Assembly: GCA_037903355.1 (NCBI GenBank) | Contig: JBAJFE010000061.1 | Location: 186,001-250,000 of the forward strand | DNA length: 64,000 bases | Direction of reading: 5' to 3' | DNA from: Trichuris trichiura | Taxonomy: Eukaryota; Nematoda; Enoplea; Trichinellida; Trichuridae | Part shown: positions 47,331 through 60,000 of the stretch, in pieces | Position numbering within the stretch: the stretch's first letter is position 1 | How the letters are laid out: each line of letters starts with the position of its first letter | The notes under the pieces: model-generated | Told to the model about the DNA's origin: nothing | The model's database searches: none | The model's input: the letters and a program-made list of their open reading frames with translations, nothing else | Made by a program: the position numbers and the translations under genes

Positions 47331-50300
47331 GCACGTTTCTAAGATAAAGCATTTGTATAAACACGATTGATAACTGCGTCCCTCTGGGGCCTTATACTTA
47401 GACATACACTTTAGCATAGGCGTCATTTCAAGGCTGACCAATGCCCACACCGGTCATACACACGGAAGCGCAGTTGATTAATTTTGCATTTCACTCTGCG
47501 CGTAGTCAAATGTTTTCCCCGCCGCTCCAACGCGCATGTCCAACCTTGACCGCCAACGATGCAGTGGTAAACAAAATATTAAGTCTACGGTTAAAACCCC
47601 GCGCGAGAAGTTTACATAGACCAACGCGGGAATAGACGCGCGGTACTCATTTTCAAAATGAAAACATTCAAAGAACGCGCTTAGTAAAAGATGCGTAATG
47701 GCCATGCCGATGGATCCTTCGCGTCCTCATTTTTCCACCCATCTCTGCCTGTCTCTGCCATGCTCTAACAGGCCACGTGCAAAAGCGAAAAAAGTTTATT
47801 CTTTCATTGTGAACAGTCAATTTTTCGTACCAAGCAGTTCCGGCCTGCTATGGAACAGATAATAGAATGCATTCACGCGTTAAACCCTGCTCGTACCTGC
47901 CTGCTTACGCTCGCAAAAACATAAATGCGGTACTATCTCTATTAGTTTTCAATTTCCGGCTGACTTCCCTTAAGCCAATAACCACTTCTGTGCCAACAGT
48001 TCAAATAGTATATGCAAGCTAGAGACTCGCTCTTTCTACTCGTCACATCAATAGAAAATAGGAGATTATTTCTTCTCGAAGAACGGTTTAAAAAAGGAAA
48101 AAACTCCTCATGATTTAGGGTAACAACCAAACTCGCAAATACGACTGTACGCTTGGCAAATGTGATCAACTCGAGAGCTCTTTAAACAGGGAATAAAAAA
48201 TTGCCAGGTTAAATGTCTAGCAAAAAATGGTAACGAAGGGAAGGAAAGGTCAAATAGGCGGAATACCAATTACTTCATGCTGCTGAAAGGTATTCAAAAC
48301 TCCATATAAACAGAAAAAAGCAAGCGGGCTTGTCTTGCTGAGCATAGACTTAAAAATTATCCTTACTCGGAAGAGATTCAGTGCTGCCGACTGAAACTGT
48401 ACTAAAGAAGTTTACGGGAGTTAAATTATTTGCGAAGAGTGCGCGCAGGAGCACACTTACGCAATGATTTCATCAAAAAGATGCAATCCGTCTTTATATA
48501 CAGTCGTCACTATTTCATCGTAGCTATTCAAAACAAAATAAACAAATATGCATGTCTGGCTTTGAAAACATATAATATTCCTCAACAGGCGCTTTTAAGA
48601 TGTTGTTTTCCTTGAGTTATCTGCTTATTTTACGCAACGTTCGGTTAGCGGAGTAACATATGTAGCAAGTTAGAAGATCTCTAAAAACGTACAGCCTAAA
48701 AGTAACTTCCGAACGATTTGAACCCTTAAAAATCATTCCGACAATGGGAAATGTCTGTCTCATAAAAATTGATACCTCACATTTTCAATTTGAACATTAC
48801 CTTTTTCTAATACTGCTAATATACCGAACTGACGGCCTCTGAATTCCCGCCAAAAAGCTCGTCGCTCACCGAATAGTTTAACAGAAAAGAATCAGCTTTC
48901 AGACTGAGCTTTTGGGTAACCTTAAACTTAGCTGCATCTTCCATAATCAGTTGCAGTATCGAAGCTTTCCGATTTTGCAACATTCCGGAAGCACTTGAAT
49001 ATAGGATTGTTTTTGAAGAAAGCATACGTTTTCATAAAAAATACGGTAGACATGTTTAATAAAAGCAATAAATTATTAGAGTTTTCGGATCTGCCACGAT
49101 CTGTCAACAGCCTAAGAGATGGCAGATCGTGATGGATGAAAGAATTTCAATAATATTTGCTTTAACTAACGCTGGCTATCTCCACATGGTTCATATTTTT
49201 AATATTATACAAAAATGACGAGGAAGATAACTTCTTTGATTAAAAATGAAGCATAAATAAGGATTACGAATCCCCGTCTTACATTATATACGGTATATAT
49301 TAACTCAATTTTAATAACTCAATCAAGTCGCTTTTTCAAATGGCACCACAGTCACTTACGATGACTACAAAAGCAAGGTCAAACCAGTAAACGTCCTAGC
49401 TCATTAAATAACGCTAACTGTTGCCTTACAACAGAACAAGATATATCAAAGGGTGAAACAAGAATTATGAAATTTTTAAGTTTATTTAATATGAACGTGA
49501 ATTCAGACTGATCGTTTATTTTTGCTCAGTTTTTCATACCAAAAGACACCAACATGCTGAAAACATGCGTCCAGAACCACGTTGATACAAAGACTTGATA
49601 GAATAAAGCTTATCTATCTAGTGTGAGCAGCGCCGTGTCTTTTGATATGACGCTGAGTTGAAGCTTTTATCAAGCAACGGATAAACAGCGGTATAAGCTG
49701 CGCAGTTGTTTTTACACCGCCTACATCTACCTTATAGAGATACTATTTGCATCATATCTTCAAAGACTTAAGCATACTACTGTTGAGAAAATAGTATGAA
49801 TATAGTCTTAGAAGCTGTGGCGTAGAGTACGCTTTAAAGTAATAAAATGGACAAAGGCCGTCAAAGCAGCGATGAGGCAAAACTGACCCATTAGGCGGAG
49901 TGACAGTCCAGCTTACCGCTACGGCAGTTATACGATGCCAATAAATGCTAGTGAAAGACGGCATCGCTCTTATCTTAAAACATTAATCAGCTGAACACAA
50001 AGAGTATGTACTCACGGAAACCAGTAAGTCAAAACCAATGTGCAGCAAACATTAAAGTCTGGTGCCACTTTTTCGCTAAACCAGTTTCTAAACAAAAACG
50101 TCACACAAAAAATTGACAAAAGGCTGCAGGAGGCAATAAGAAACGTACAGGACAAAAGAAACGACGCGACGACAGCAGTCTTTCAAAATATTCTTCACGA
50201 ACCACTTTGTCAGGAGGATATGTCCAAACTTTACGGTTCTTATCTCCGTTGGCAACGGAACGACTTAATATAAGGCGAAGGCCAGACGGTGCCAATTTCT

Positions 50301-50428
50301 GAAATCTTAAAAAATGGATAAGCACGTAACGCAATGGGTGCCAGTAGGCAACACGTGCTAATTTGTCACACTCATTTTTGAGCTATGCCACTGTTGCTAA
50401 TACGCGTAGAAAATAAGCTCATATTTGT
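47331..50428. other. Gene-poor region with a foldback element
   Basis: Mostly AT-rich, with short ORFs lacking recognisable domains. A weak plus-strand ORF at about 50040-50273 has polar, helical composition but begins at GTG and is not recognised. The foldback at 49525-49657 is listed separately. A short gatctg-rich inverted segment near 49090-49135 is also visible. Confidence 0.45.
49525..49657. repeat. Imperfect foldback element, about 133 bp
   Basis: The left arm 49525-49549 (ctcag, tcatacc, aaaagacac) matches the reverse complement of 49635-49657 with one mismatch and a two-base gap. The interior is about 85 bp and non-coding. It resembles a small foldback element, but I see no clear target-site duplication. 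Confidence 0.6.
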
Positions 50429-50734
50429 TTAAAAAGCTATAAAATCTCGCCCTGCCCGGTTAAACTTCGTCGCAGTTGGCCTTAGCGAAAAGACAAAGTC
50501 GCCAAAGAGCGTCGCCATACGTAGACCAATTTCCCTAATAATCGACATTTCATCGCTGACGTCGACGATTGATGAAACCCGCAAACGAAGTTCCCATAGT
50601 TGGATGGAATAATCACAGTTGACAAAGTAGCGTTCCCCGTCACTTCTTCTTTCCTTTGCCTTTTTTGCTATCGTCAAATCAATCGGACGCACTTCAAACT
50701 TCCTCCTCTCGATTGTTGTTCCAATTGTCGACAT
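50429..50734 (-). CDS. Putative small protein, unknown
   Basis: A 101-codon ORF from the ATG at 50734; a further in-frame ATG lies upstream at 50767. It has a basic N-terminal half (KKAKERRSDGERYFVNCDY), mixed hydrophobic residues and no signal peptide. The composition looks like a protein, but no domain is recognised. It could be an exon of an unseen minus-strand gene or chance. Confidence 0.3.
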   Translation of the reverse strand: MSTIGTTIERRKFEVRPIDLTIAKKAKERRSDGERYFVNCDYSIQLWELRLRVSSIVDVSDEMSIIREIGLRMATLFGDFVFSLRPTATKFNRAGRDFIAF

Positions 50735-52211
50735 TTTACGTCCACTAGCAACACATAAAATTTGCATAATTGACAAAGGAAGTATATTATCGCCTCGACG
50801 ACTATCATTGGACGCTGAGAGGTTGTTGTTGTAACGCCCAAACGTCTACGCTGATCTGACATAGCCAAGATTGGGCAGAAAACAGGAACTGCGACAATGA
50901 AGGAGTACAAATTACGCTTTTCGTTCGCTGCGACCAGTTAGCCTTTGTCCTTCGCTGATCCAAAGTTGAATGCAGTTCGGGCTAACGCTTCAGTCGTTGC
51001 TCATTGGTCCAATCTCGTCAGGCCTTGTTCCCTTGTCGGCCTTGAGGGCGCTGCGTGCTATAGAACGGCCTTGCCAACTACCGGAACAAATGCGCGAACC
51101 GAAATCTCGACCAACGAGGCTCTATTCGTTCTCCGCTAAGTTTCCAGGCAGCCTGCTGCCCCCTTCCCATATGGGACGCTGCTTGCATGGAGACTAGTTG
51201 GTAAGCCAGCTTTTCTCGTAGATATCTCCGGCGGTTTGTCTAATACCAACTTGGTAAGGACTCGCTGAGCGTTTGTACCTATTTCGCGTAGGGATAGGAA
51301 GAAGCTTAAAATAATATGAGCACATATTATCTGCAGCTGATCAATACTACATAAACATTACGACACGCAAATTTGGAGAAACTGAGATGAAAAGATGACA
51401 GCTTGGTGGCAATATAGGCTCTAATGGCAGCACGATAGGTCACAAAATGGTGTCATCTGCGCTGAGAAAAAAATACAATGCGTCCATACGGAGGAATAGT
51501 CTTTAGCCAGGTCACATGGCAGTTCACTTCGTCTGTCACATTGTGAATGCGAACATTTACGGACGATTGCTCAACCGTTGCGGTTGGCCCTTGGTTCAAA
51601 AGAACCGTTGCCCGTAGACGGTGGCTTCTTGTCGACAGAGTCCCAAAATGGCACCTGATGAGGTTCCGTCAGGTCGCCGTTCCGATGAAAGTCAACGCTG
51701 TCCCAAACGATTGAACTAGGCTGACCCGACCGGTGCGTCCGCTTCACCCCCACGACGTGACCGCGCAACAGTGCCCCTGGCCTCAATCGACTGGTAATAG
51801 TGCCGCGCACCCGGCGCGCAACCAAGACGGGTTAGTCGGCCGCCGCCGCGGGATCGTCGGTCATTTGTCGGCAAGTCGGTTACCTAATAGGCGACAAAAG
51901 TGAGGATTTCTCTGTCGCGCTGTATGGCACAATAGAAGTCCCTGTGGAGAGAGCACTTTCAGCGGTGGTCGTCGCCGTCGTCGAGGTTAGCCCTTCGGTC
52001 CGTAACACCCAATCAGGCTAAGCCTAATTTGTGCGCGGCCTCCGCTGTGAAGGTTCTACTCACCTTTCTTTTTTGTTCCTGCGTCGTCTAGTCCATCAGG
52101 TCGACATGAATCCTACTAACCTATAGTTACCTCTCCTTCTCTCTTTGTCTCCGTTCGCTGGCGCGCGTTCGCTAGGCATACAAGTGCCTAGTTGGCGCCA
52201 AGCGGTCGGAT
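50735..52211. other. GC-rich upstream region of RXR
   Basis: From about 51500 the sequence becomes visibly rich in G, C and CpG, with overlapping ORFs on both strands and no recognised protein. It lies just before the RXR start and probably contains its promoter and 5' untranslated exons. A pyrimidine-rich stretch ending gttcgctag near 52175 could be a 3' splice or trans-splice acceptor, from which the RXR frame is open. Confidence 0.45.
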
Positions 52212-54849
52212 ATGAGAGACGAGCAGCACGCTGATGCGAAAAAGCAAAGGAGAAACTCGTCAACGTCCATACTTGGAAGTCCCAACTTAATGCGCCTAAT
52301 AGTGGCCGATTTAGACACGCTTGACAGTCACAGCGTGCCTTCTTCATGCGTGGTGGACTCAAGCTTGGAAAGGAGCAACGACGGTGGCAGCTTATTCCGG
52401 TTCGACTGTACTCTGGAGACCGAGAAGCCGTTCAACGTCACAGCCGACTCGTCTTCGTTGTGTCCTATCAGTTTCGCTGAGGCAAGTCCGAGCGGCGGTC
52501 AGCAAAACCATTCGTATCTTTACGCGTCGCCGGACTTCGATATGGTTTCCACTAGCAGCCCATCGTCGGCTGGCACCAATCAAAACGTGAACGAGACGAG
52601 ATTTAGTGCCTCAACGCCCATCAGTCAGACAAACCCGTACTCCTTGTCACCCTCATCCACGTCTAACAATCATCACGTACTGTCACTGCCAAAGCATATA
52701 TGCAATATATGCGGGGATCGCGCATCCGGCAAGCACTATGGAGTTCACAGGTACAGCGGACCAAAAATGGTAGGTCTGCAGCGACAGCTATTTACACTAC
52801 AATATTTCAGCTGCGAAGGGTGCAAAGGGTTCTTCAAACGAACCGTACGAAAAGATCTCACGTATTCGTGCAGAGAGAGCAGACACTGCGTCATTGATAA
52901 GCGTCAGCGGAACCGGTGCCAACATTGCCGCTATCAAAAGTGCCTAATGATGGGCATGAAGCGAGAGGCGGTGCAGGAGGAACGCCAACGCCTGCGCAGC
53001 GACCGTTCGGACAGCGGAGAACCGGAAAGCACGAGCAGTCACGTTTCCGAGATGTCGCCAGAACGAATACTGGAAGCCGAACTGACCTCCGACCATATAT
53101 CGCCAACCGACTGCCAACAGGTAGGGTACCTTTCCTTCGAAAAGCCCGCCTAAAGTGGGTACACGTGACAGTAGCGCCACGGCAGCTATTCGACCAAGGC
53201 CAATCGGCTGCCAATTTCGTAACTTTTCCAAGCAGACATTTTTTGTCCTTCTATAAACTGCGAAATGGGGGGCTTAGCTGCAATGCAATACAGGATGGCC
53301 TTGGCGGAGCGCTTCAACGACAATTGATCACCGTCGCAGCGGAACGGCGATCAAGTTACGATGAAAGGTCGCCATGTAGTGACGGTGCTGAAAAACTACT
53401 TCCGCTACGATAATTGCAACTGCCAACCAGTTGTTATTTGGGAAGTCCATTTTTAGTCTGCTATATTAACGTTTCGTATCAGCACTTGCACTTCGACGGC
53501 TGGTTGCACCCATCAACAACAAGGTGGCATTTGAGACATTTGTTTCGAGGAGTCTTGTAGCGACAGTACGTTCATAAAAACTTAAGGCACCCCTCCGCTA
53601 GTAATAAACAACGTGCGTGACCAAACCGCGCAGCAGGGGCAACGTACGTGCGTCTATTCACGAGGAACCTTCACGAACAGCCTATGGCCGGTTCCATCGG
53701 TCGACCACTTGCTCATTACATCAATGTATTGCTACCTACCAAGGGGAATGTGCCATTTCAAATAGCGCAACTAGATCAGACCGTTACAAAGAACCTGTTT
53801 CTAAGTATTTAAATTCAATGTAGACGACAGAGGTAGAGCGTAGTGAATGCACATAACTTGTAGTTCTTGAAGTAGCTTTAACTACTCTAAGCCAAATAGA
53901 AAGTACCCGTATGACTGCAGAAGTTCTAGTGACATAGTCAGGACCTACGAGACAAATTAACCTCCATTTGATAATTGCTTAGAATGGAAACATTATTTAT
54001 TGCTATTACTAAAATATAAATGATCACCTTGAGCAAAAAACACTTTGCTTAAGAATATGCAGGTTGTAGGTCACACTGTCCCCGTGCAAACATATTCGGT
54101 AATCAAGGACTGTACTTACGTTTATAGAATGGAGTCGAATTGTACCAACGTCGCTTAGCACGATGGGCCCGAATGCTACCTCACTTTCTCGACCTTCCCG
54201 TTGAAGATCAGGCGCTTCTTTTGAAAAACGGTATTTTGTAAATGGATCAATTCATCCCGTATCAGTCACATTGGAATTTCGCTGCTCAGGCTGGAACGAG
54301 TTGATTCTATCCTGGTTGGCCTACGCTTCAATGGATACAATACCGATGGATGTTGGCGTGACGATGGCGGACTCAACTACGCATCTCATGTCGCTGAAGC
54401 CGGCCGAAGGGGATTCCAACGCTGACGCCATCTTCGACCGTATGATCAACGAATTGACCTCCAAAATGCGAGACATGAAAATGGACCGCACCGAGTTGGG
54501 ATTACTGCGTGCAATTGTGCTGTTCAATTCAGGTAATACCGTCTGAGCTATGTACTTGACCACTTATTTCAAATCAACCGTAGACACCGCGGGACTAAAG
54601 TGTTCGACCATGGTGGAGTCCTACCGCGAGAGGGCGTACAACTGCCTTGAAGAATATTGCAAACAGACGACCCCAAGTCAGCCGGGTCGATTTGCCAAGC
54701 TCATGCTAAGATTGCCATCTTTAAGGTCCATAGGTCTGGCTTGCTATGCCTCGCCCAGCTTTATACCGCCCGTTCCTTTAGTCACCTCGTTGATGCAGAC
54801 GCTCCACCGGCGTGTATCCGCCTGTGCGTCTGCACTCCAACAGTATTGA
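52212..54849 (+). CDS. RXR: Retinoid X receptor / ultraspiracle-type nuclear receptor
   Basis: RXR is a ligand-regulated transcription factor that pairs with other nuclear receptors, including the ecdysone receptor. Exons: 52212-52750, 52811-53120, 54128-54230, 54290-54532 and 54584-54849. The serine-rich A/B region precedes the DNA-binding domain: [16 protein letters not shown], splice, [19 protein letters not shown], then [20 protein letters not shown] and the T-box [12 protein letters not shown]. After an RILEAEL hinge comes the ligand-binding domain: [31 protein letters not shown]-like [29 protein letters not shown] and [19 protein letters not shown]. The final helix resembles the AF-2 (LVTSLMQTL), but helix 11 between 54735 and 54765 fits only in another frame (GLLCLAQLY). 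The intron between DBD and LBD is about 1 kb. RXR is absent from C. elegans but kept in several other nematodes. Confidence 0.93.
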
Positions 54850-56091
54850 ACATATAGAATGTTTCTTTTCCGACTTAGGGAATAGGTTCTGCTCATTTTA
54901 CTAAACCAAAATTCGCTTACTGAGAATGCGAGACGTCCATGTTTTGCTGATCTCATCAGAATATTCAAATCATCGCAAAGTGAACCACAGAACAGGCTTT
55001 TGACCATTTGGCATTAAAAGCACGCAAACTCGTAGGCATACTGCTTTGCTTTCAAGCTCGACAAAGTCCTGCAAGACTATCAATGAAGGCATGCGAACAA
55101 AGACAAGTAGAATAATTCAAACTTTTTCGACTTGGGGATACATAGTAGAACAATCTTTCATTGGAAGTAGTTTAACCGTCTGCTACAATGACAGATGATT
55201 TTACGCAACCACTTCTATGAACGTTTAAGATAGGGAGGCATTTTCGAATCAGGACGTAACCTCGTTGTAAATCGAGCGCCACTTGTATTTGATGCTTAGT
55301 TGGCAATAAAACGCTGCAATACTATCTCAAGCAAGCACTCAAAGGGGTATTCGATTAACGCTAACGACAACTGGTTTCCATTGTAAATTAATCTAAATTG
55401 CAGCTAACACAAGAGGCGCCCGTTTTTAAAAAAAAATACAACAACAGATTTTCTAACCTAGTCAATTCCTGGCCGCAGGTGTAGGTTTCGAATAGCTTTC
55501 ACGCTCGTTCGTCGAGCTTATTAGTAATTAATTTTCAGGTAAGCATGGTACCGTAATACGCACTCTACGTAGCCGCATTAATTGGTCTGTTGTTCACCAT
55601 AATTTGAGACGTAAAATTAACCTGGAAGGTTGTCCAACAATTTCAACGCTACTAGCTGAATAAACATGTCGTCCAATAATTTCTGCTCGCTGAGCAACCT
55701 AGAAATTTCGCCTAATCTTGCTGCGCACCTCGTCGCTGCGGTAAAAAGCAAAAAAAATAAGGCCCCGAGTAGAAGGCTCTTTAATGCACATTCAAGGCGA
55801 CGGAGCGCGCGCTTGATGCTACCTGCGCATCATTTTACGGTACTAATGCGCGAAAAAATTAGACAACCGCTGGTACAGGTCCAGTTAGAGAGCTGCAAAA
55901 GCGGGAAGGCAATGGTAACAAACAATTTGCATACGAATCCATCCGCACCGCTATTAAGCAGAGCGTCCAGAGGAGATTGGTCGAATCATCATTGCTGACA
56001 GAGGAGCCAATGCAGATTGGAACCCAAGCGATCCAACGCGACGCAGAAGGAAAAGCTGCCCCAAACAAGAGACCATTCATTCGTTCCTCTC
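54850..56091. other. Intergenic, nothing supported
   Basis: Contains the RXR 3' untranslated region and the 3' end of the minus-strand membrane-protein gene. A plus-strand ORF at 55666-55998 has no recognisable domain. No repeat or RNA gene is visible. Confidence 0.5.
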
Positions 56092-56833
56092 CTACTGAGC
56101 CGCTGAAACAACATCCATCGAGCCAGGTTCCGGGGCTGCCAGTGGCGTGGATTCCATCGGGCCATTTACTTTAACAGTGCCCCCTTCGGTAACAAGCTGA
56201 CGTTCGGACAGATCGCTAACAGCCGCTGCTACATTGTACCTTTGACGTCCAAAAGGCTGCATATGTCTCCGACCGGCCGCTCTGTATTGATAAGAATCTC
56301 TATCGCCTTGAGTGGGCGGCATACGACTGCTCGCCGGGTTGAGCGGCATAGGTTTTTCGCCCCAACCAAGAGCCTCCTCATCATAGGCAGCGGCGGTTGA
56401 GGATGGATTTCTCAGACGACGATTACGACGACCATTCCTTCTGGCGCACAGCAACATGATGATGTAGAAAATGACAGCCAGGTAACCGGAAATTGTGAGC
56501 GCGACAAAGCATAGTCGCATATCGTTAATATAGTTCTTCATGTCGTTGATATCATCCGACAAGCGGATGAACTTATACGACTCCGACAATAACTTCTCCA
56601 GCGACCCCATGGCAGCGGTGATGTTGGTCCTTGAGACGACCTTCAGCAAAGCTTCCAAAGGGCTCTTGCCGTCGGCATCGACGACACCGCCGCTGAAGTC
56701 AAATGTCTCGTTTCCTCTGAAAATGTCTCGGCTCAGATTACACACTTCTTTGCCCAGTGGCAAAAGAGAAGATAAAACAATTAAATGTTAAGGCCACCAG
56801 GGCTTTTGAGGCTGCTTGAAAAAGCTCCACCAT
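56092..56833 (-). CDS. Predicted single-pass membrane protein, unknown
   Basis: The main reading frame (56092-56763) gives an extracellular-type segment with three N-glycosylation motifs (NLS, NET, NIT), a membrane helix near residues 106-128 (FVALTISGYLAVIFYIIMLL) and a basic, glycine-, proline- and serine-rich cytoplasmic tail of about 90 residues. It has no in-frame ATG at its start. Just upstream, in the next frame, the ATG at 56833 begins a convincing signal peptide (MVELFQAASKALVALTFNC) that would join the main frame with a one-base shift near 56745. Alternatively, an exon ending at about 56979 (MHAGGSAGQVILSFDVSLA) splices in phase to an acceptor near 56743. Both readings give a type I membrane protein. 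I do not recognise the family. Confidence 0.55.
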
Positions 56834-57059
56834 TAAAGGACAAGCTTTAGGAAAGCACAGCAAACACTGCGTAAAGGTACGGACCTGCAGCTACAATGTC
56901 TGATTAGTTTTTAAAGAACTCTGGAAAAGCGGCGACTGAGGGAAGAAGCTACGCATGGAAACTTGATATTCCTCACCTACAAGCTCGACGGAAACGTACG
57001 AGGCTAATGAGACATCGAACGAAAGTATCACCTGACCAGCGGAGCCGCCAGCATGCATA

Positions 57060-60000
57060 GTCAACAACCTTGAAAGGAACGGCTAATCTGCCTACAGCCG
57101 AAACGGACGCGTCGTCCGTGATAGGTAAGGAAATCACCTTTTAAAATTTAAATATAAACAACCTACTACGCCTAAGGCGCGCAGTTAGTTATTGCTACCA
57201 GTGCAAACGCCTTCAGATAAGGCTGCAAGGAAATCTCTATTATCTAAGATAGGCAGGTAAGAGATTTGAATGTTTGTCTTTCGCGGGTTAGCCGACGGTT
57301 GCCCTAAAACGCCGAAGGCAATGCGCAAGAAAAAACTGGTTGCCCAACTTGACGTTACTACCAAATTAAGTTGTCGCTCGACCTGCCGAGACGTTAAATT
57401 TTGCATATTTACAATCTGCCAACGAAAACGAGAATTTGAATATCATTGGAATGCGTCACGCGCGTTCGACGACGTTTTTGCGGCGCTCGCGTTTCGGCAA
57501 AGAAAAGCGCCGGTACTGCTGCGAAAAGACTTTTCTAGCAAAGGGGATTAGGAAGGACGATGTGATCTTTTTTGAACCAGTTCTTATGCTGTTCCTTCCA
57601 AGCGGAGCTAGGCAGACTTAGCGTGCGACCTGCTGTTTGCTCAACTCCAGCTGTATGCAGAGCTGTCTTACATTCGTCCGGACAAACAACAGCTGCTGTA
57701 AAGGTCTGAGAGTTCCAAAATGAAATTACGACGTCAATAAGGAGACATAGGAGACGAACCCTATAGAGTTAGCAGCGACCGATTGCGACTTGCATACAAC
57801 TGCATTTGATCTCCGTCAATGGAGGTTCATTTTGCGGGCTGCCAGATTTCCAATACAGCAGCTGCTCATTTGTTGGCCAAATTTGCACAAATAGGGCAGA
57901 GCTTGGCAGCAGAGTCACTTGCATTTCGTCTGTCGCGACTTTGGCTTTTCGCCAGAACGCCCAACGCACACTCGCCTCGAAGGTTGAAAAACGTGGCGAT
58001 TTGTCAAAATCTGAACGTGGAAAATGATCGACCGATAACTCGTAAACCCCCGAAGCGACGTTGCAACGAAAGTTTGCGATGCAACAGCGTTGATTCACGA
58101 TGATGGCGGCATTCACTCTCGACAAAAGGCCTCGTGTTGCCTTTTTGAAAACCGCCTTTTCGCGCCACTGCATCGAACAATGCCAAAGAACAGCTACGTT
58201 TGTTCGTTAGGGCAAAAGCGGTTGATCGAACTTCTGACGTCCTCTCTCATCTGCCGACCGCGAAGCAACGGACTCGCCGCCATTCCAACGGCAAACACAC
58301 ACAAGCGAACGCCAACTTTACATATGCCCTGCACAGCTGTCTACATTTTAGCGTTGAACAACTGTTTTTCAATATATTGTTTTCTTTTTTTCATAAATCA
58401 GTACAACCAAGCTAAAACTTGGCGCGTCGGGAAGAGGAGTTCTTTGGGCGCCCTCCGCCTTCCTATTTTTATACAACTTTGGCTGGACTTGCTCAACATT
58501 GAGAAACAGAACGGAAATGGGTCTTGCAAGCTTGGATATTTTGCTCAAAGCCCGATTGGATCGAGGAAAGCAACGTGGAATGCACTTACATCTGGATATT
58601 ACTGTAGTCTTCAAAATGCGGAGCCATTGGAGAACGGATGATGAAATCAAAGGCGAAATGTAGAAATTGGCGCCGAGCAACCAGAAGAGCTCAACAATGT
58701 TCTGCTCGCATTGACAAGCGACGTTGATACTGACGACGAGGCTGTTTATATGTACTGATGGATCGTTCACTGATAACACCGCTGTCGGCGTTGATTGGAC
58801 CACTGAATCACGACCGACCTTCGGCTCCCAATGCTGTCAAAGTGATGTCGGCGTCCCTGACTTGGGCTCCTTCGTAGGTGGGCCTACCGGACGGCTAACA
58901 GTGGTTCAGGGCTCGCGCCGCTACGACTCCGATTCGATAGAGGGTGTAATCACATCTGGCATGCAAGACTTGCACGCCGGTTATCGACACACCTTGACAC
59001 TGGCGCGCTATTGCTATTGAGCAAGCAAATAAAGGGGAAAAAATGATCCTTTCCAAAATGAATCAAAAGGATAGCGAATCCCACCCGTCGTGAGGACAAA
59101 CAGCAAGAGACAAACACCGGTTGCTGAGACTTAACCTACTTTTCCATTTCCCTTTGGTGGTTCTAAAATGGCTGACGCGCTCATGGCCGATCGGTTCCCA
59201 TTGGACAAGTTTCACCCGGTCGACGCAACATACGCAAGTACCGGTTAAGAAGACAAGTAATTGACAGCAATAAGTTTACGTGAACGCGACGCGCGCACGC
59301 CTTTATCCAATCCGTCATGTTTGTTGTGATTATCAATACCATTCGTCTTGTTTGACCGTAAATGGTGGGGCCCCATAGGGAACCGTCACGGGCGCGCGCT
59401 GAAGTAAGGTAAACAAAATTCTATCGGAAAAGCGCTCGGCTGTCCCGGCATCGCGCAACGCCGAAAGTCAACAAGCCAACCAGCTGACTTTGATAAGCTT
59501 TTGGTCGGATCGCTTACAACGGCTCGTCGTCTTCATAGTGTCACCCGTAAAGGAAGCCAAACGCAAGCAACCAATTGGCGTTACGAAGCAATGCGGACGA
59601 CCTTGCCCCCAACCAATGTTGGCGATGAGTCCTATATTCCCTAATTGGAATCAGCAACCAGAGAACAAGTCATCGCTTAGCATTCAAGCTAACATTTTCA
59701 GTCTCGAGTGGGTATATAAAGGTGCTTGTAGTTAGCCAAGTTGAACGAAAACAATTTGACAAAATCGAATTACTAGTCAACTATATACTACGACAGCATT
59801 GAGCTACCACGCAAACCGCCTACAGCACGGAAGGCTCAATTCCATGGATCGAAAGGTTTTCTTCGGTACGCTTACAACAACGCCAGGTCGTCTTTTGTAA
59901 ACTGCCGCTAATGGTTTGAAAACGCGTCAAGTGCAGCAAGCAGCAACACTGGAGAACGCAACTGTCCAAAATTCCAGTGAGGAATATAGGACGCTCTTAC

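Noticed and set aside
49090..49135. gatctg-rich inverted segment
   Set aside because: The arms are about 9 bp and built of a short repeated word, so chance pairing is likely.
58090..58641. 183-codon plus-strand ORF as a gene
   Set aside because: It is the longest ORF in the block, but its composition is irregular, the opposite strand is equally open, and no domain is seen. Kept only as part of the unassigned block.
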